A stretch of 64,000 nt of DNA from Phycisphaera sp. (lineage in GTDB: Bacteria; Planctomycetota; Phycisphaerae; Phycisphaerales; Phycisphaeraceae), in contig WGMF01000032.1 in the NCBI GenBank assembly GCA_016125215.1, positions 62,001 through 126,000 on the forward strand, in the 5' to 3' direction. Below are positions 1-8,896 of this stretch, piece by piece. Positions within the stretch are counted from its first letter, which is position 1; the number at the start of each line of letters is the position of its first letter. The notes under the pieces are model-generated. The model was not told the origin of the DNA and made no database searches. It saw only the letters and a list, made by a program, of their open reading frames with translations. A program made the translations under genes and the position numbers.

Positions 1-175
1 TCTCACGGGTGTCTTGTGCTCCGGGATAAACGGGTTGAACACGGTTGAGTGGCGCAGGTCCAGGGTGCGTGTGTGGTGCGCGAGTTTAACGATTCATCGC
101 ACCCATAGCGAGTGCGGGGGTACACTGTGTCGGGTCCACCTTGACCACCGGCACTCGATCAATCAAGCCCCCGCC

Positions 176-1198
176 ATGCCCGTATTGCTGACCAAGCTCT
201 TGCACCTGGCCCGGCTGTCCCGCGCCGCGATGCTCATCACCGCGGTGAGCAACGGGTGGATGATCGTCTTCCTCACGCGCAGCGGATTGGACAAAGGCGA
301 GGCGCACGGCCTTGTCGAGCAAGGCCCGCTCTGGGTTGTGCTGCCCCTGGTTGCGATCGCCGCGGCTGGGTTGCACACCTACGCCGTGGTGCTCAACGAC
401 GTGGTCGATGCGCGGCACGATCGGCTCTTCAGCCCGCACCGGCCGATCGCCTCGGGACGCGTGGGCATCGTCGGCGGCGTGGTGATCGCGGTGACATCGC
501 TGCTCGCGGCAATCGGTGCGTCGGTGGTGCTCGGCACGGGGCCGGCCATACTCTGCCTCGTGGCGTCGGCGGGGGTCTTGTTTTATGACACCGCGGGCAA
601 GTTCCTCCCGGCGCTGGGCATCCTGGGCGTTTGCGTGGTCCGGGCGCTCAACGGCTTTTTGCCCAACCCGACGGTGGGCTATGTCTGGCCGATCGGCCTG
701 GTGTTCTCGCACGTGATGTTTGCCCTGGTCGTGTCGCACAACCTCGCGGGCAAACGGCCGCGGCTGCGCGAGCGTGACATCCTGGCCTTGATCGGCGCGT
801 GGGCCTTTACGGCTCTGGTGCTGATGAGCTGGATGTCCTGGCGGCACACGTTGTCCCTCAGTGGCCAGGCCGCCGCGTGGGTCGGGCCGACCGCCGCGGG
901 GGGGGTCTACCTCATCATCGCGCAGCGCTGGATCAAAAAACTCCGCCAACCCCGACACCATCGGCGGATGGCCACCGACTTGTTCCTGGGGTTCTCGATG
1001 CTCTGGCTGATCGTGTACGACGCGGCCTGGCTTTTCGGGATGGGGCTGGGGTGGCAGGGGCTGGGTCAGACGGCGTTGCTGGTCTTGGGGGGCGTGACCC
1101 TGGCTGGGGAGTACCCGTCTAATCACCTGTTAATCCAAACCCCGAGCTACGAAGCCGGCGACAGACACCCCAAAGCCCATCCTGCTAATACGAAATAA
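176..1198 (+). CDS. UbiA-like prenyltransferase family membrane protein
   Basis: A 340-residue polytopic membrane protein. Residues 74-82 read NDVVDARHD, followed by HRPIASG, which matches the first Asp-rich motif (NDxxDxxxD) that binds Mg-prenyl diphosphate in UbiA-family enzymes. Several hydrophobic segments fill the rest. No clear second DxxxD motif is visible, so the substrate (quinone, heme, chlorophyll-type or sugar acceptor) cannot be named. I chose the ATG at 176 because the protein looks like a family member only from MPVLLTK onward; the 54 codons in frame upstream do not. No Shine-Dalgarno sequence is visible. The gene converges on the two-component genes to the right. Confidence 0.7.
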   Translation: MPVLLTKLLHLARLSRAAMLITAVSNGWMIVFLTRSGLDKGEAHGLVEQGPLWVVLPLVAIAAAGLHTYAVVLNDVVDARHDRLFSPHRPIASGRVGIVGGVVIAVTSLLAAIGASVVLGTGPAILCLVASAGVLFYDTAGKFLPALGILGVCVVRALNGFLPNPTVGYVWPIGLVFSHVMFALVVSHNLAGKRPRLRERDILALIGAWAFTALVLMSWMSWRHTLSLSGQAAAWVGPTAAGGVYLIIAQRWIKKLRQPRHHRRMATDLFLGFSMLWLIVYDAAWLFGMGLGWQGLGQTALLVLGGVTLAGEYPSNHLLIQTPSYEAGDRHPKAHPANTK

Positions 1199-1264
1199 TT
1201 TTCGTAGATATCAAAGATAAAAAGTATATTTTACCGATATTGATCCGGGCGGGATAGAATCGCT

Positions 1265-1455
1265 CCGTTCAAAGCCAGCGCAGCGGGCAACAGTGCCGGG
1301 TCGCTGGAAGGCCACGAACGGGGTTTACGGGAAAATATGGCTAGAAAAACGCCGTTGGCCGGTCGGGGGGGGTCCGTACGGGAAGCCAACGGCGGCGTCG
1401 AGGACGCAGATTGTGGCTGGCGTCTACTGGGCCAGGCAAATCTCTTAGTGACTAA
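1265..1455 (+). ncRNA. Candidate structured small RNA in a convergent intergenic spacer
   Basis: The 362-base spacer 1199-1560 separates two convergent genes, so it is not a leader of either. Nested perfect stems are visible: CCGTTC 1265-1270 with GAACGG 1316-1321, enclosing CCAGCG 1275-1280 with CGCTGG 1302-1307, enclosing a GGCA/TGCC hairpin. Next comes GCCGTTGGC 1351-1359 with GCCAACGGC 1385-1393, then GACGC 1403-1407 with GCGTC 1420-1424. An AT-rich block (1195-1240) lies just upstream and could hold a promoter. I could not match it to SRP RNA, 6S, tmRNA, RNase P or a known riboswitch. Strand and exact ends are guesses. Confidence 0.3.
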
Positions 1456-1560
1456 CCCCCATATCGGCGAATCCCTGTTTTCGTCTTGATGTCGTATTCC
1501 CTAATTGTCACGCCTTTTTGTGGTTGGACCTGTTTAGGGCTAGGGTTGCTTTAGGTTGTC

Positions 1561-2208
1561 TTAATCCTCTGGGCTTTCGAACGCTTCGTTCGTTTCAAGA
1601 ATGGCGCGGGCGAGGTCGACGAGTTTGCGTCGGGAGTCGCGCGCCATTTTTTGCATCCGCTTCATCGCCGCGTCTTCGCTCAGCGAAAGCTTGTCCATCA
1701 ATAAACCCTTGGCCCGTTCGACGACCTTGCGCTCCTCCATGGCAACCTTGAGTTGCGCCACTTCGCCCATCAGTTCACGGTGCGAGTGGTAACACGACCA
1801 CGCCAGCGCCAGGCCCACGTGCAACTCATCCAGCGAGACCGGCTTGAGCATGTAGCCCATCACGCCCACCTGTGTGCCCCGGAGAATGTAGCTGTCGTCT
1901 GAGAACGCGCTGACAATCACCGCCGGGATCCGCATCTGCTTCCACAACACGCCGGCCACGTCCAGGCCGTCCATATCCGGCATGCAGATGTCCAGCATCG
2001 CCAGGTCCGGTTTTTCCTTCTTGGCGTGTTCGATCGCGGCCTTGCCCGAAGCGATCGGCCCGATGGTTTCAATCGACAGGCGGCTGAGGTAGCCCGCCAG
2101 GTTCATGGCCACGAGGTGTTCGTCCTCCGCGATCAACACCCGCGCGGGAAGGGCGGGCTTGCGGTTGAGGATGTCTCTTCCCGGGATGGGCGTGGCCATG
2201 CTCGACAT
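1561..2208 (-). CDS. ANTAR-domain response regulator (AmiR/NasR type)
   Basis: A 215-residue regulator. The N-terminal receiver domain has the acidic pocket (AEDE near 28-30), the phospho-acceptor Asp73 in MLDICMPDMDG and the conserved Lys122 in LKPVS. The C-terminal ANTAR domain (about 160-205) has the usual KVVERAKGLLMDK signature. ANTAR proteins bind paired hairpins in nascent RNA and prevent transcription termination, so its targets are probably leader RNAs. The ATG at 2208 gives a normal length; an upstream in-frame ATG at 2256 would add a hydrophobic stretch not usual for the family. The adjacent upstream histidine kinase is the likely partner. Confidence 0.85.
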   Translation of the reverse strand: MSSMATPIPGRDILNRKPALPARVLIAEDEHLVAMNLAGYLSRLSIETIGPIASGKAAIEHAKKEKPDLAMLDICMPDMDGLDVAGVLWKQMRIPAVIVSAFSDDSYILRGTQVGVMGYMLKPVSLDELHVGLALAWSCYHSHRELMGEVAQLKVAMEERKVVERAKGLLMDKLSLSEDAAMKRMQKMARDSRRKLVDLARAILETNEAFESPED

Positions 2209-2377
2209 GTCAGGAACATCCAAGCAGAAGTATGAGATACAACAGACAAACAACACTTTATCTTACAGACATCACGATCAATCGGCATATCCCCACGTCC
2301 CCCATGATAACCTGATGACCCTCGGGCCCAAACTCTAAAACATCACGATCCTATGGTTTACAACCAAGGTGATAGAC

Positions 2378-3280
2378 TTACAGGGATTCCTGTATGGGGA
2401 GGCTGACCATGAAATCCGTCCCGCGTCCGACTTCGGAGTGGGCGGTGATCGTTCCGCCGTGCTCTTCGATGATCCGTCGGGTCGTGGGCAACCCCAGCCC
2501 GGTGCCCCCTTTTTTTGTCGAAAAATAGGGGTGAAAAATCTTTTCCAGGGTCTTTGCATCGATCCCCGGACCCGTGTCGATCACGTGGACCACCGCCTCG
2601 TTCCGACCGGCCACTCGCCTTCGCTCGGTGCGGAGCATCAGGTCCCGGGAGCGCCCCGTCCCGTCCGGGCCGGTGGGCTGACCGCTCATCGCCTGCGCTG
2701 CGTTGATCATCAGGTTGAGCATCGCCTGCTTGAACAGGTCGGCATCGACCGAGGTCTCGATGGGTTGGGGGCTGCACTGGGTCCGCAATTGGATGCCCTG
2801 TGAGGCCGCCTGGGGTTGGAAAAAGTCGGCCAGTTCCTGCACGAGTGTGTTGATGTCCGCGGGTGTGAGCCTGAGCTTGACCCGGCCGGCAAAACGCAAA
2901 AAGTCGTCGAGCGTCTGGCGCAGCCGAGCTGTCTCACGCGTCAGCGTCTCAAACCGCCTGCGGATGCGACCGATGCGTTCGCTCTGCCCCGGCTGGGCAC
3001 CCGACTCCTGTTCCAGCGTAGCAAGGTCTTCCTGTAACAGTTGGATATTCAGCCCGACGGTGGAGAGCGGGTTTTTGATCTCGTGTGCCAGCCCACCGGT
3101 GAGCGTGCCCAGCTCAGCCAAACGTTCAGCCGACCGCGCACGCTGTTCGAGTTGGCGGATGCGCCGCGACGTGCGACGGACCGCGATCACCGAGAGCGGG
3201 ATCGTCAGCGCCACGCCGATCGCAATGCCGATGAACACGTCTGACATGGTTAACACCCAACCCCCCATCAAGACAAACAC
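2378..3280 (-). CDS. Membrane-anchored sensor histidine kinase
   Basis: A 300-residue kinase with one N-terminal membrane segment (about 14-34), a short linker and a HisKA domain with phospho-acceptor His66 in GGLAHEIKNP. The ATP-binding domain shows the N box (LNLMINAAQAM), the G1 box (DTGPGI), the F box (FHPYFSTKKGG) and the G2 box (GTGLGL). It resembles NtrB/AtoS-class kinases and lacks a recognisable sensor or PAS domain. It lies upstream of, and on the same strand as, the ANTAR regulator gene, with 169 bases between them, and is the likely phosphodonor. Confidence 0.85.
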   Translation of the reverse strand: MFVLMGGWVLTMSDVFIGIAIGVALTIPLSVIAVRRTSRRIRQLEQRARSAERLAELGTLTGGLAHEIKNPLSTVGLNIQLLQEDLATLEQESGAQPGQSERIGRIRRRFETLTRETARLRQTLDDFLRFAGRVKLRLTPADINTLVQELADFFQPQAASQGIQLRTQCSPQPIETSVDADLFKQAMLNLMINAAQAMSGQPTGPDGTGRSRDLMLRTERRRVAGRNEAVVHVIDTGPGIDAKTLEKIFHPYFSTKKGGTGLGLPTTRRIIEEHGGTITAHSEVGRGTDFMVSLPIQESL

Positions 3281-3296
3281 GCCAATACGATTCCGT

Positions 3297-3366
3297 CACC
3301 CGTCACCCGTCACTTGTGACCGCTCACCCCTCACCCCTCACCCCATCCGCCCTCAACTTCCGGGGG
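3297..3366. repeat. GTCACC-type short tandem repeat tract
   Basis: Between ruvA and the kinase gene is a tract of roughly 8-base units of the form CGTCACC/CTCACCC repeated six or seven times. A related tract in the opposite sense (GGTGACTGG units) lies upstream of hisS at about 57249-57296. It ends next to a CTTCCGGGGG decamer (3357-3366) that overlaps the ruvA stop region. Confidence 0.6.
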
Positions 3367-4009
3367 CCGACTTGATCCGGTACACACGCGAGACGAGTTC
3401 CTGCGCATCGCGTGGCCGATCTTGATCTCGCAGAACCGCGTCGATCCACGTGACCGCCTGCGTCCGGTTTTCGCCGAGTTGCAGCAAGACCTCGAGTGCT
3501 TCGCGGGCCATGCTGTTGGGCTTGGCGCTGCCCGGGGGGGCCTGCACGCCCGAGGCTGCGCGAGACGGGTAGGCGTGGTCCGCGACGAACGGCCCGACTT
3601 TTTCTGCCAGCTCGGTCACGATTGACTCGGCGGTGCGCTTGCCGATCTCGGGCAGGGATTGGAGCAGTGCGGTGTCGCGGTCGGCGATGGCCGCGGCGAT
3701 CTGCGAGGATTCGAGCGCCATGGCGCGCAGCGCCTTGCGGTTGCCGATGCCCTTGCACGAGACGAAAAGCTCGAAAAACCGTCGGTCGCCGGGCGATAAA
3801 AACCCCGCGATGCGTGGCGTCATCGACGCCCCCTGGTTGTGGGACTCGAAGTATTCAATCGTGTGAAGCACCCGCGTCTGCCCGATCGAATCGCCCAGCC
3901 GGGCCGCGGTAAAGGCGGGAACGAGCACCTCATAGGTCACGTCCCCGACACGCAGGTGGACCGCGCCCTTTTCCACCGATTCGATCACGCCCTCGAGCTT
4001 CACAATCAT
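3353..4009 (-). CDS. ruvA: Holliday junction branch-migration protein RuvA
   Basis: A 218-residue protein that begins MIVKLEGVIE, typical of the RuvA OB-fold domain. Residues around 70-130 carry the two helix-hairpin-helix motifs (CKGIGNRKALRAM and LPEIGKRTAESIV) that contact the four-way junction. The C-terminal third, which binds RuvB, is divergent, with a low-complexity linker. RuvA forms a tetramer on Holliday junctions and loads RuvB for branch migration. The start at 4009 matches the family N terminus; a longer upstream reading frame has no homology-like sequence. No ruvB or ruvC is adjacent. Confidence 0.93.
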   Translation of the reverse strand: MIVKLEGVIESVEKGAVHLRVGDVTYEVLVPAFTAARLGDSIGQTRVLHTIEYFESHNQGASMTPRIAGFLSPGDRRFFELFVSCKGIGNRKALRAMALESSQIAAAIADRDTALLQSLPEIGKRTAESIVTELAEKVGPFVADHAYPSRAASGVQAPPGSAKPNSMAREALEVLLQLGENRTQAVTWIDAVLRDQDRPRDAQELVSRVYRIKSAPGS

Positions 4010-4153
4010 GGCCAGATGATAACAACGGCAACCCGACGCGGGCCAGATGGATTTCGGGAACCTTTCGGGAACGACATTCGTTCTGGGGGATGAAGGCTTG
4101 AGTGGTGTCACTCAACCCGCCCCGTGGACCCACCCGTTTTCAAGGAGTTTGCA

Positions 4154-4402
4154 ATGTTCCAATCCTCCCTCCGATGGTCGTTCCTGGCTTTGGCGCTCCT
4201 CGCCGGCGCCGCCCTGTCTGTGCCCTCCTACGCTGGGGCGGGCTGCGGCTCGTGTGAAAAGAAAGACCAGCACAAGTGCGCCGAGAACTGCGCCAACTGT
4301 GAGAAATGCAAGGACGGCTGCAAAGAGTGCTGCAAGGACGCCGAGAGCTGCAAGGCCTGCTGTGGTGACAAGAGCGAGAAGAAAGAATCCCCCGCGACCT
4401 GA
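4154..4402 (+). CDS. Small secreted cysteine-rich protein
   Basis: An 82-residue protein with a strong ribosome-binding site (AAGGAG at 4142-4147). The signal peptide runs to about residue 28 (SLRWSFLALALLAG then SYAGA). The mature part is only about 54 residues and contains 12 cysteines, many in CxxC, CxxxC or CC arrangements alternating with Lys and Asp/Glu (KCKDGCKECC). This suggests a periplasmic metal-binding or disulfide-rich peptide. No family is recognised. The neighbours (ruvA and apaG) do not suggest a function. Confidence 0.75.
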   Translation: MFQSSLRWSFLALALLAGAALSVPSYAGAGCGSCEKKDQHKCAENCANCEKCKDGCKECCKDAESCKACCGDKSEKKESPAT

Positions 4403-4565
4403 TCGGACCCACACCAAACCTAACGGAGTTCAGACGTCCACAGCCAAAACCGTGGGCGTTTGATTTTTCACAATTTCAGTTTCACGTGGCCGATGCTGGT
4501 CTTATCGGGAAGCACGCCTATACTTGGACGTGCGACCTGAAAAACCCCTCGCACACGAGGCACAC

Positions 4566-4985
4566 ATGGCCACCGACCAGGTCAGAATGAGCGACGTGAC
4601 GACGCACGGCATCCGTGTCGGCGCCAGCGCGTTCTTCCTGACCGACGAGTCCAGCCCCGAAGAAAACCGCTACGTGTTCGGCTACCAGATCGTCATCCAC
4701 AACACCGGCGACCGCAAGGTGCAACTGCTCTCACGCAAGTGGCGGATCATCGACGGCGACGGCATCGAACGACACGTCGAGGGCGACGGGGTCGTCGGCC
4801 AGCAGCCCGTGCTCGAACCGGGCAAGGCCTTCAAGTACGCCAGCTTCTGCCCACTCGACACGCCGTGGGGCACGATGGAGGGCACCTACACCTTCCAGGC
4901 GGAAGACTGGGAACAGTTGGACGTGGCCATCGGCCGATTCCTCCTCACGATGGAACACGAGGTCCGCTCCGCAAAGCAAACCTGA
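4566..4985 (+). CDS. apaG: ApaG-like protein (DUF525 fold)
   Basis: A 139-residue protein matching ApaG: VTTHGIRVGASAFF near the start, then YVFGYQIVIHNTGD, LLSRKWRIIDGDG, VVGQQPVLEPGKAFKYAS and a C-terminal MEGTYTFQ. This is a fibronectin-III-like fold annotated as ApaG and linked in enterobacteria to cobalt/magnesium resistance; its biochemical role is not established. The start at 4566 has GAGG at a good distance; an in-frame ATG at 4524 is possible but less likely. It is followed by priA 27 bases downstream on the same strand. Confidence 0.88.
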   Translation: MATDQVRMSDVTTHGIRVGASAFFLTDESSPEENRYVFGYQIVIHNTGDRKVQLLSRKWRIIDGDGIERHVEGDGVVGQQPVLEPGKAFKYASFCPLDTPWGTMEGTYTFQAEDWEQLDVAIGRFLLTMEHEVRSAKQT

Positions 4986-5012
4986 CCCGCCGGCGGTTCT
5001 ATACTGATCGCC

Positions 5013-7439
5013 GTGGCTCAACTTTTCGACACCAGACCCCAGGGCGTGGTGGGTTATGCGCAGGTCGCGCTCGAGCGAGGCATCGACCTCACCGCGACCG
5101 GCCTGACCTACGCTGTGCCTCAATCGCTGCACGACCTCGAACCGGGTCAGCGCGTGCGCGTGCCCCTGGGTCGGCGTGACAAGCCCGCGTTCGGATACGT
5201 CATCGAACGCAACGACTCGACGGTCCTCGAACACGTCAAGCCGATCATCGCAAGAGACGAACACGCGATTTCTTTTACGCCCGACCTGCTGCAACTCGCA
5301 CGCTGGATCAGCGCGTATTACTGTTGCCCGCTGGGGATGACACTGGCAAACATGCTCCCCGCCGCGGTGAAAAGAGGCACCGGCACCGTCCACCACCTGA
5401 TGGTGCGCCTGCCCCCCACCGGAACGCCTACCCCCTCCGGGGGTGGGACCTCCACCAACTCTCCATCCAATAACAAGAAAAACCAGCCCAAACTCACCCC
5501 CCTCCAACGCGAGGCGATGCGCGTGTTGCAAGAACGCACCGGCACGGACTCACCGTGGATCGAGGTGCGCGAACTGGCCAACGAAGCCGGGGCACGCACC
5601 CTCAACCCAGTGAAGAGACTCATTGACCTCGGGCTTGTCGAGGCCAAACGCGCCGCTGTGGTCCGCGCCGCCGTGGACGAAGCGCTGGCACAAAGTGAAC
5701 TCAAACCCGTCGAGTACGAACTCACCGCACCCCAGCGCCGCGCCTTCGACCGCATCGCCGACTCCATCGCGCAGGGCTTTTGCGTCCACCTGCTCCACGG
5801 CGTCACCGGCAGCGGCAAGACGGAGGTCTACCTCCGGCTGATCGAGCGGGTGCTGGAAGAGAGTGGCCAAGTGGCCACTTCTGCTCCCCCTCACTCGGCC
5901 ACTTCTGCGTTAGTCCTCGTCCCCGAGATCGCGCTCACCCCGCAGATGGTGCGCAGTTTCGTCGAACGCTTCGGGCCATCTCTCATCGCGGTGCTCCACT
6001 CCGGCCTGACTCCCGCGCAGCGACACGAGCAGTGGCGACGTATCCGCGAGGGCGAGGCACGCATCGTCATTGGCGCACGCTCAGCCGTCTTTGCCCCGTT
6101 TGCTCCCGAGCAACTTCCGGGGGTCGTCATCGTCGATGAAGAGCACGACAGCTCCTACAAACAAGACCAGCTCCCCCGCTACCACGCGCGCGACGTGGCC
6201 ATCAAACGCGCGCAACTGCTCAACATCCCCGTCGTGCTCGGGTCCGCCACGCCCAGCCTCGAGAGCTACCACAACGCCACCGTCCGCAGGACTTACCACC
6301 TGTTAGAACTGCCCGACCGCGTGGCGGGGCTGCAACTGCCGACCGTCCAACTCGTCAACATGCTCGACCAGCGCAAACGCCGGTACCAGATGACCGGCAA
6401 AGCCGGCGTCCACCTGCTCTCCATCGAACTCGAACACCAACTGCGCCAGACACTCGAAGCCGGCGGGCAGGCCATGCTGCTATTGAATAGACGTGGTTAC
6501 GCCAACTACATCGCCTGTCCCGACCACGCCTGTGGCTACATGAAACAGTGCGACCAGTGCGACGCCACGATGGTCTACCACAAAGACGCCAGGCTCCCCG
6601 CCGGCGGGTTTATCCGCTGCCACCACTGCCTGGCGGAACAACTGCTCCCCGCCACCTGCCCCGACTGCGGCAAGCGTATCACCGTGTTCGGCCTGGGCAC
6701 CCAGCGCGTCGAGGAAGAACTCCAGGGTAAACTCCCGGGGGTCAAGCTCGCACGCATGGACTCCGACACCATGCGCACCGGACGCGACTACCACGAGACC
6801 CTCGAAAGATTCCGCAAGGGTGATCTGCAACTTCTCGTGGGCACCCAGATGATTGCCAAGGGCCTGGACTTCCCCAACGTGCAACTCGTGGGCGTCATCA
6901 GCGGGGACACCGCGTTGCACATGCCCGACTTCCGCGCCGCGGAGCGGACGTTCCAACTCATCGCCCAGGTCGCGGGACGGAGCGGTCGGTCCTCAAAAGG
7001 TGGGCGTGTGATCGTGCAGACCTTCAGCCCCGACGACCCGGCGATCGTGCTCGCGGCGAGGCACGATTACGTCGGCTTTGCGACGCGAGAGCTGCAGGTC
7101 CGCGAGAGCGTGGGCCTGCCGCCGACCACCCGCATGGCCAGGATCGTCATCCGTGACAAGGACCTGCCGACGTGCATCGCCAAAGCGAGGGAACTTGTGA
7201 CGCACCTGTCGGAGACTAACCAAAGATTAGACCTCAACGTCCGTCTGCGCGGCCCGTCCGCCTGCCCGATCGCGCGGATTGCCAACTTCCACCGCCAGCA
7301 GATCGAACTCATCGGCCCGCCCCCGGCCAACGAAGCCGCGGCGCGCATCCAGAAACTGCTCACCGCCCTGCGCAACGCGAGGCTGCTCATCTCCGACGCC
7401 CACACCGCGGTGGACGTGGACCCGGTGGCGCTGTTGTGA
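5013..7439 (+). CDS. priA: Primosomal replication-restart helicase PriA, with in-frame repeat insertions
   Basis: An 808-residue PriA with a GTG start. The DNA-binding and winged-helix regions are followed by a superfamily 2 helicase core: Walker A TGSGKTE (Lys269), DEEH, GSATPS, and late motifs around AGRSGR. Eight zinc cysteines lie between the helicase lobes, with the first pair as CPDHAC rather than the usual CxxC. PriA reloads the replisome at collapsed forks. Two low-complexity insertions are visible: a TPTPSGGG stretch (about 133-152), encoded around the palindrome ACCCCCTCCGGGGGT at 5430-5444, and residues 284-299, encoded by the GTGGCCAAG repeat, between motifs I and Ia. Confidence 0.93.
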   Translation: MAQLFDTRPQGVVGYAQVALERGIDLTATGLTYAVPQSLHDLEPGQRVRVPLGRRDKPAFGYVIERNDSTVLEHVKPIIARDEHAISFTPDLLQLARWISAYYCCPLGMTLANMLPAAVKRGTGTVHHLMVRLPPTGTPTPSGGGTSTNSPSNNKKNQPKLTPLQREAMRVLQERTGTDSPWIEVRELANEAGARTLNPVKRLIDLGLVEAKRAAVVRAAVDEALAQSELKPVEYELTAPQRRAFDRIADSIAQGFCVHLLHGVTGSGKTEVYLRLIERVLEESGQVATSAPPHSATSALVLVPEIALTPQMVRSFVERFGPSLIAVLHSGLTPAQRHEQWRRIREGEARIVIGARSAVFAPFAPEQLPGVVIVDEEHDSSYKQDQLPRYHARDVAIKRAQLLNIPVVLGSATPSLESYHNATVRRTYHLLELPDRVAGLQLPTVQLVNMLDQRKRRYQMTGKAGVHLLSIELEHQLRQTLEAGGQAMLLLNRRGYANYIACPDHACGYMKQCDQCDATMVYHKDARLPAGGFIRCHHCLAEQLLPATCPDCGKRITVFGLGTQRVEEELQGKLPGVKLARMDSDTMRTGRDYHETLERFRKGDLQLLVGTQMIAKGLDFPNVQLVGVISGDTALHMPDFRAAERTFQLIAQVAGRSGRSSKGGRVIVQTFSPDDPAIVLAARHDYVGFATRELQVRESVGLPPTTRMARIVIRDKDLPTCIAKARELVTHLSETNQRLDLNVRLRGPSACPIARIANFHRQQIELIGPPPANEAAARIQKLLTALRNARLLISDAHTAVDVDPVALL
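5859..5909. repeat. GGCCACTT-type palindromic repeat inserted in frame in priA
   Basis: The 51 bases include the perfect 12-base palindrome AAGTGGCCACTT (5869-5880) and a second GGCCACTTCTG unit. They read in frame as SGQVATSAPPHSATSA. PriA homologues normally pass straight from the helix after Walker A to the LVLVPE strand. The same units occur in the SNF2 gene (37190-37294) and between rml genes (46523-46546 and 46612-46646). Confidence 0.75.
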
Positions 7440-7500
7440 ATAGGTCAACGGCCCCACATGGCCGCGTGGGGCTGCCAAAGAATGAAACACATTCGGTTGC

Positions 7501-8322
7501 TCACCCCTGTTTGCCGTTGAGGTAGTCGAGGTGGACGTCCATCTGCGGGAAGGGGATGCTCAGGCCGGCGTGATCGAGGGCGACTTTTGCCGCGCGGGTG
7601 GTACGGTCGCGCACGTCCCAGTAGACCGCGGGCTTGCACCACACGCGCACCTCCCAATCGACGCTCGATGCGCCCAGGCCCAGCAGGTAAATCTGGGGCT
7701 GGGGTTCGCTCTCGATGCCCTCGACTTTCTGGGCCGCTTCGAGCAGGACACGGCGGGTCTCGTCGAGGTCGCACTTATAGGAGACGCCGACCGCCACATC
7801 GACGCGCCTTACAGGATGATAGGTCATGTTCTCGATGACCTGCCCGAAGATGGCGCTGTTGGGCACGAAGATGCGTCGGTGGTCGAGTGTGTCGAGCGTG
7901 GTGGTGAAGAGTTCGAGCTCATCGACCGTGCCCTGGTGCCCACCGACGACGACGAAGTCGCCCACTTTGTAGGGCCGAAAGACCAGGAGCATGATGCCCG
8001 AGGCGAAGTTGGAGAGCGTGCCCTGGAACGCCAGACCGACCGCCAGGCCCATCGCCCCGAGCATGACCGCGAAGCTGGCCGTCTCGATCCCGAACTTGGA
8101 GAGGACGAACATGACACCGACGACGAGGATGGCCCACTTGGTGAGCTTGGCAAAAAACTTGGTGAGCGTCATCTCGATGTGGGCTTTGGTGCAGGTCACG
8201 CTGACGATCTTGCTCACCCAACCCGCGATGAAGTAGGCCACGAGCATGATGACCAGCGCGGTCGCACCGGGCACGGCGTATTCGTTGATGAGTTGCCATG
8301 TCTGTTCGTCGATGTGCGGCAT
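7501..8322 (-). CDS. Small-conductance mechanosensitive channel (MscS family)
   Basis: A 273-residue protein of the minimal MscS type. Three membrane segments are followed by the glycine/alanine-rich pore helix (AVMLGAMGLAVGLAFQGTLSNFASG), the beta domain (FRPYKVGDFVVVGGHQGTV) and the C-terminal cage domain (IFVPNSAIFGQVIENMT and onward). Such channels open under membrane tension and release solutes on osmotic downshock. The start at 8322 has GGGGTG upstream; a longer frame to 8367 has no recognisable signal. Confidence 0.9.
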   Translation of the reverse strand: MPHIDEQTWQLINEYAVPGATALVIMLVAYFIAGWVSKIVSVTCTKAHIEMTLTKFFAKLTKWAILVVGVMFVLSKFGIETASFAVMLGAMGLAVGLAFQGTLSNFASGIMLLVFRPYKVGDFVVVGGHQGTVDELELFTTTLDTLDHRRIFVPNSAIFGQVIENMTYHPVRRVDVAVGVSYKCDLDETRRVLLEAAQKVEGIESEPQPQIYLLGLGASSVDWEVRVWCKPAVYWDVRDRTTRAAKVALDHAGLSIPFPQMDVHLDYLNGKQG

Positions 8323-8474
8323 GAGACACCCCTGATGTCGTTGGCCCCGATGGAGTAGAGAGGGCAACCCGTGAAGCCCGCCGCGCCGCCCCGGGAGAGA
8401 TATTACCTCATACCCATTGGGACGTGCAGCGATTTTTACACCGCCGCTGCCATACGCGGGTGCTTACGCCATCA

Positions 8475-8499
8475 AAGGCTGTTAATCACTGTCAGCCTT
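8475..8499. terminator. Hairpin overlapping the VOC gene stop codon
   Basis: AAGGCTG (8475-8481) pairs with CAGCCTT (8493-8499) across an 11-base loop. For minus-strand transcripts the stem is followed by a short T-rich stretch only. It may terminate the VOC transcript, but the U tract is poor. Confidence 0.3.
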
Positions 8500-8896
8500 C
8501 GTGAGGGCGGTTGATCGGCTGGCCGATCATGATGCGGTGGCCGTCGGGCGTTCGGATGCCGAACTCCCGCATGCCCCAGGGACGGTCAGCGATCCCGTGC
8601 AGCGTCGCAACGCCTGCGCTTGTGATCGTGTCGTAGTACGCGTCCACGTCGTCCACACATAGATAGGCAAAATAATTGTGGCAGCCCAGCTCGCTGGGGT
8701 GCATGTCGTCCGGGCACTGGCCAAGCATGACCATGCACCGATCTTTCCTGACGAAAATCCAGCCCTCGGGTTTTTCAACGATCTCAAACCCCAGCACGTC
8801 GACGTAAAACCTCGCGGAGACCTCCACGTCATGCACAGCTAACACGTAATGGTTCTGCAGGATCGTCGTCACGCACTGCCCTTTAGACAAAGACAT
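8492..8896 (-). CDS. VOC (glyoxalase/bleomycin-resistance) superfamily protein
   Basis: A protein of 134 residues from the ATG at 8896, or 126 from a GTG at 8872 that is preceded by AAAGGG and looks like the better start. Repeated beta-alpha-beta-beta-beta modules are suggested by NHYVLAVHDVEVSARFYVDVLGFEIV at the start and FGIRTPDGHRIMIG at the end. VOC proteins use a metal site for diverse reactions (isomerisation, dioxygenation, thiol transfer) or bind drugs; the substrate here is unknown. A perfect 15-base palindrome (8897-8911) lies directly upstream. Confidence 0.75.
   Translation of the reverse strand: MSLSKGQCVTTILQNHYVLAVHDVEVSARFYVDVLGFEIVEKPEGWIFVRKDRCMVMLGQCPDDMHPSELGCHNYFAYLCVDDVDAYYDTITSAGVATLHGIADRPWGMREFGIRTPDGHRIMIGQPINRPHEG

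Noticed and set aside
1372-1395. GGTCCGTACGGGAAGCC as an SRP (4.5S) RNA apical motif
   Set aside because: The symmetric-loop sequence GGAAGCAGCC is not present, and the surrounding pairing does not form the long SRP hairpin.
4479-4490. GTTTCACGTGGC, which resembles half a parS site
   Set aside because: Only the first half fits; the right arm does not, so ParB binding is unlikely. The intact sites are near parB.
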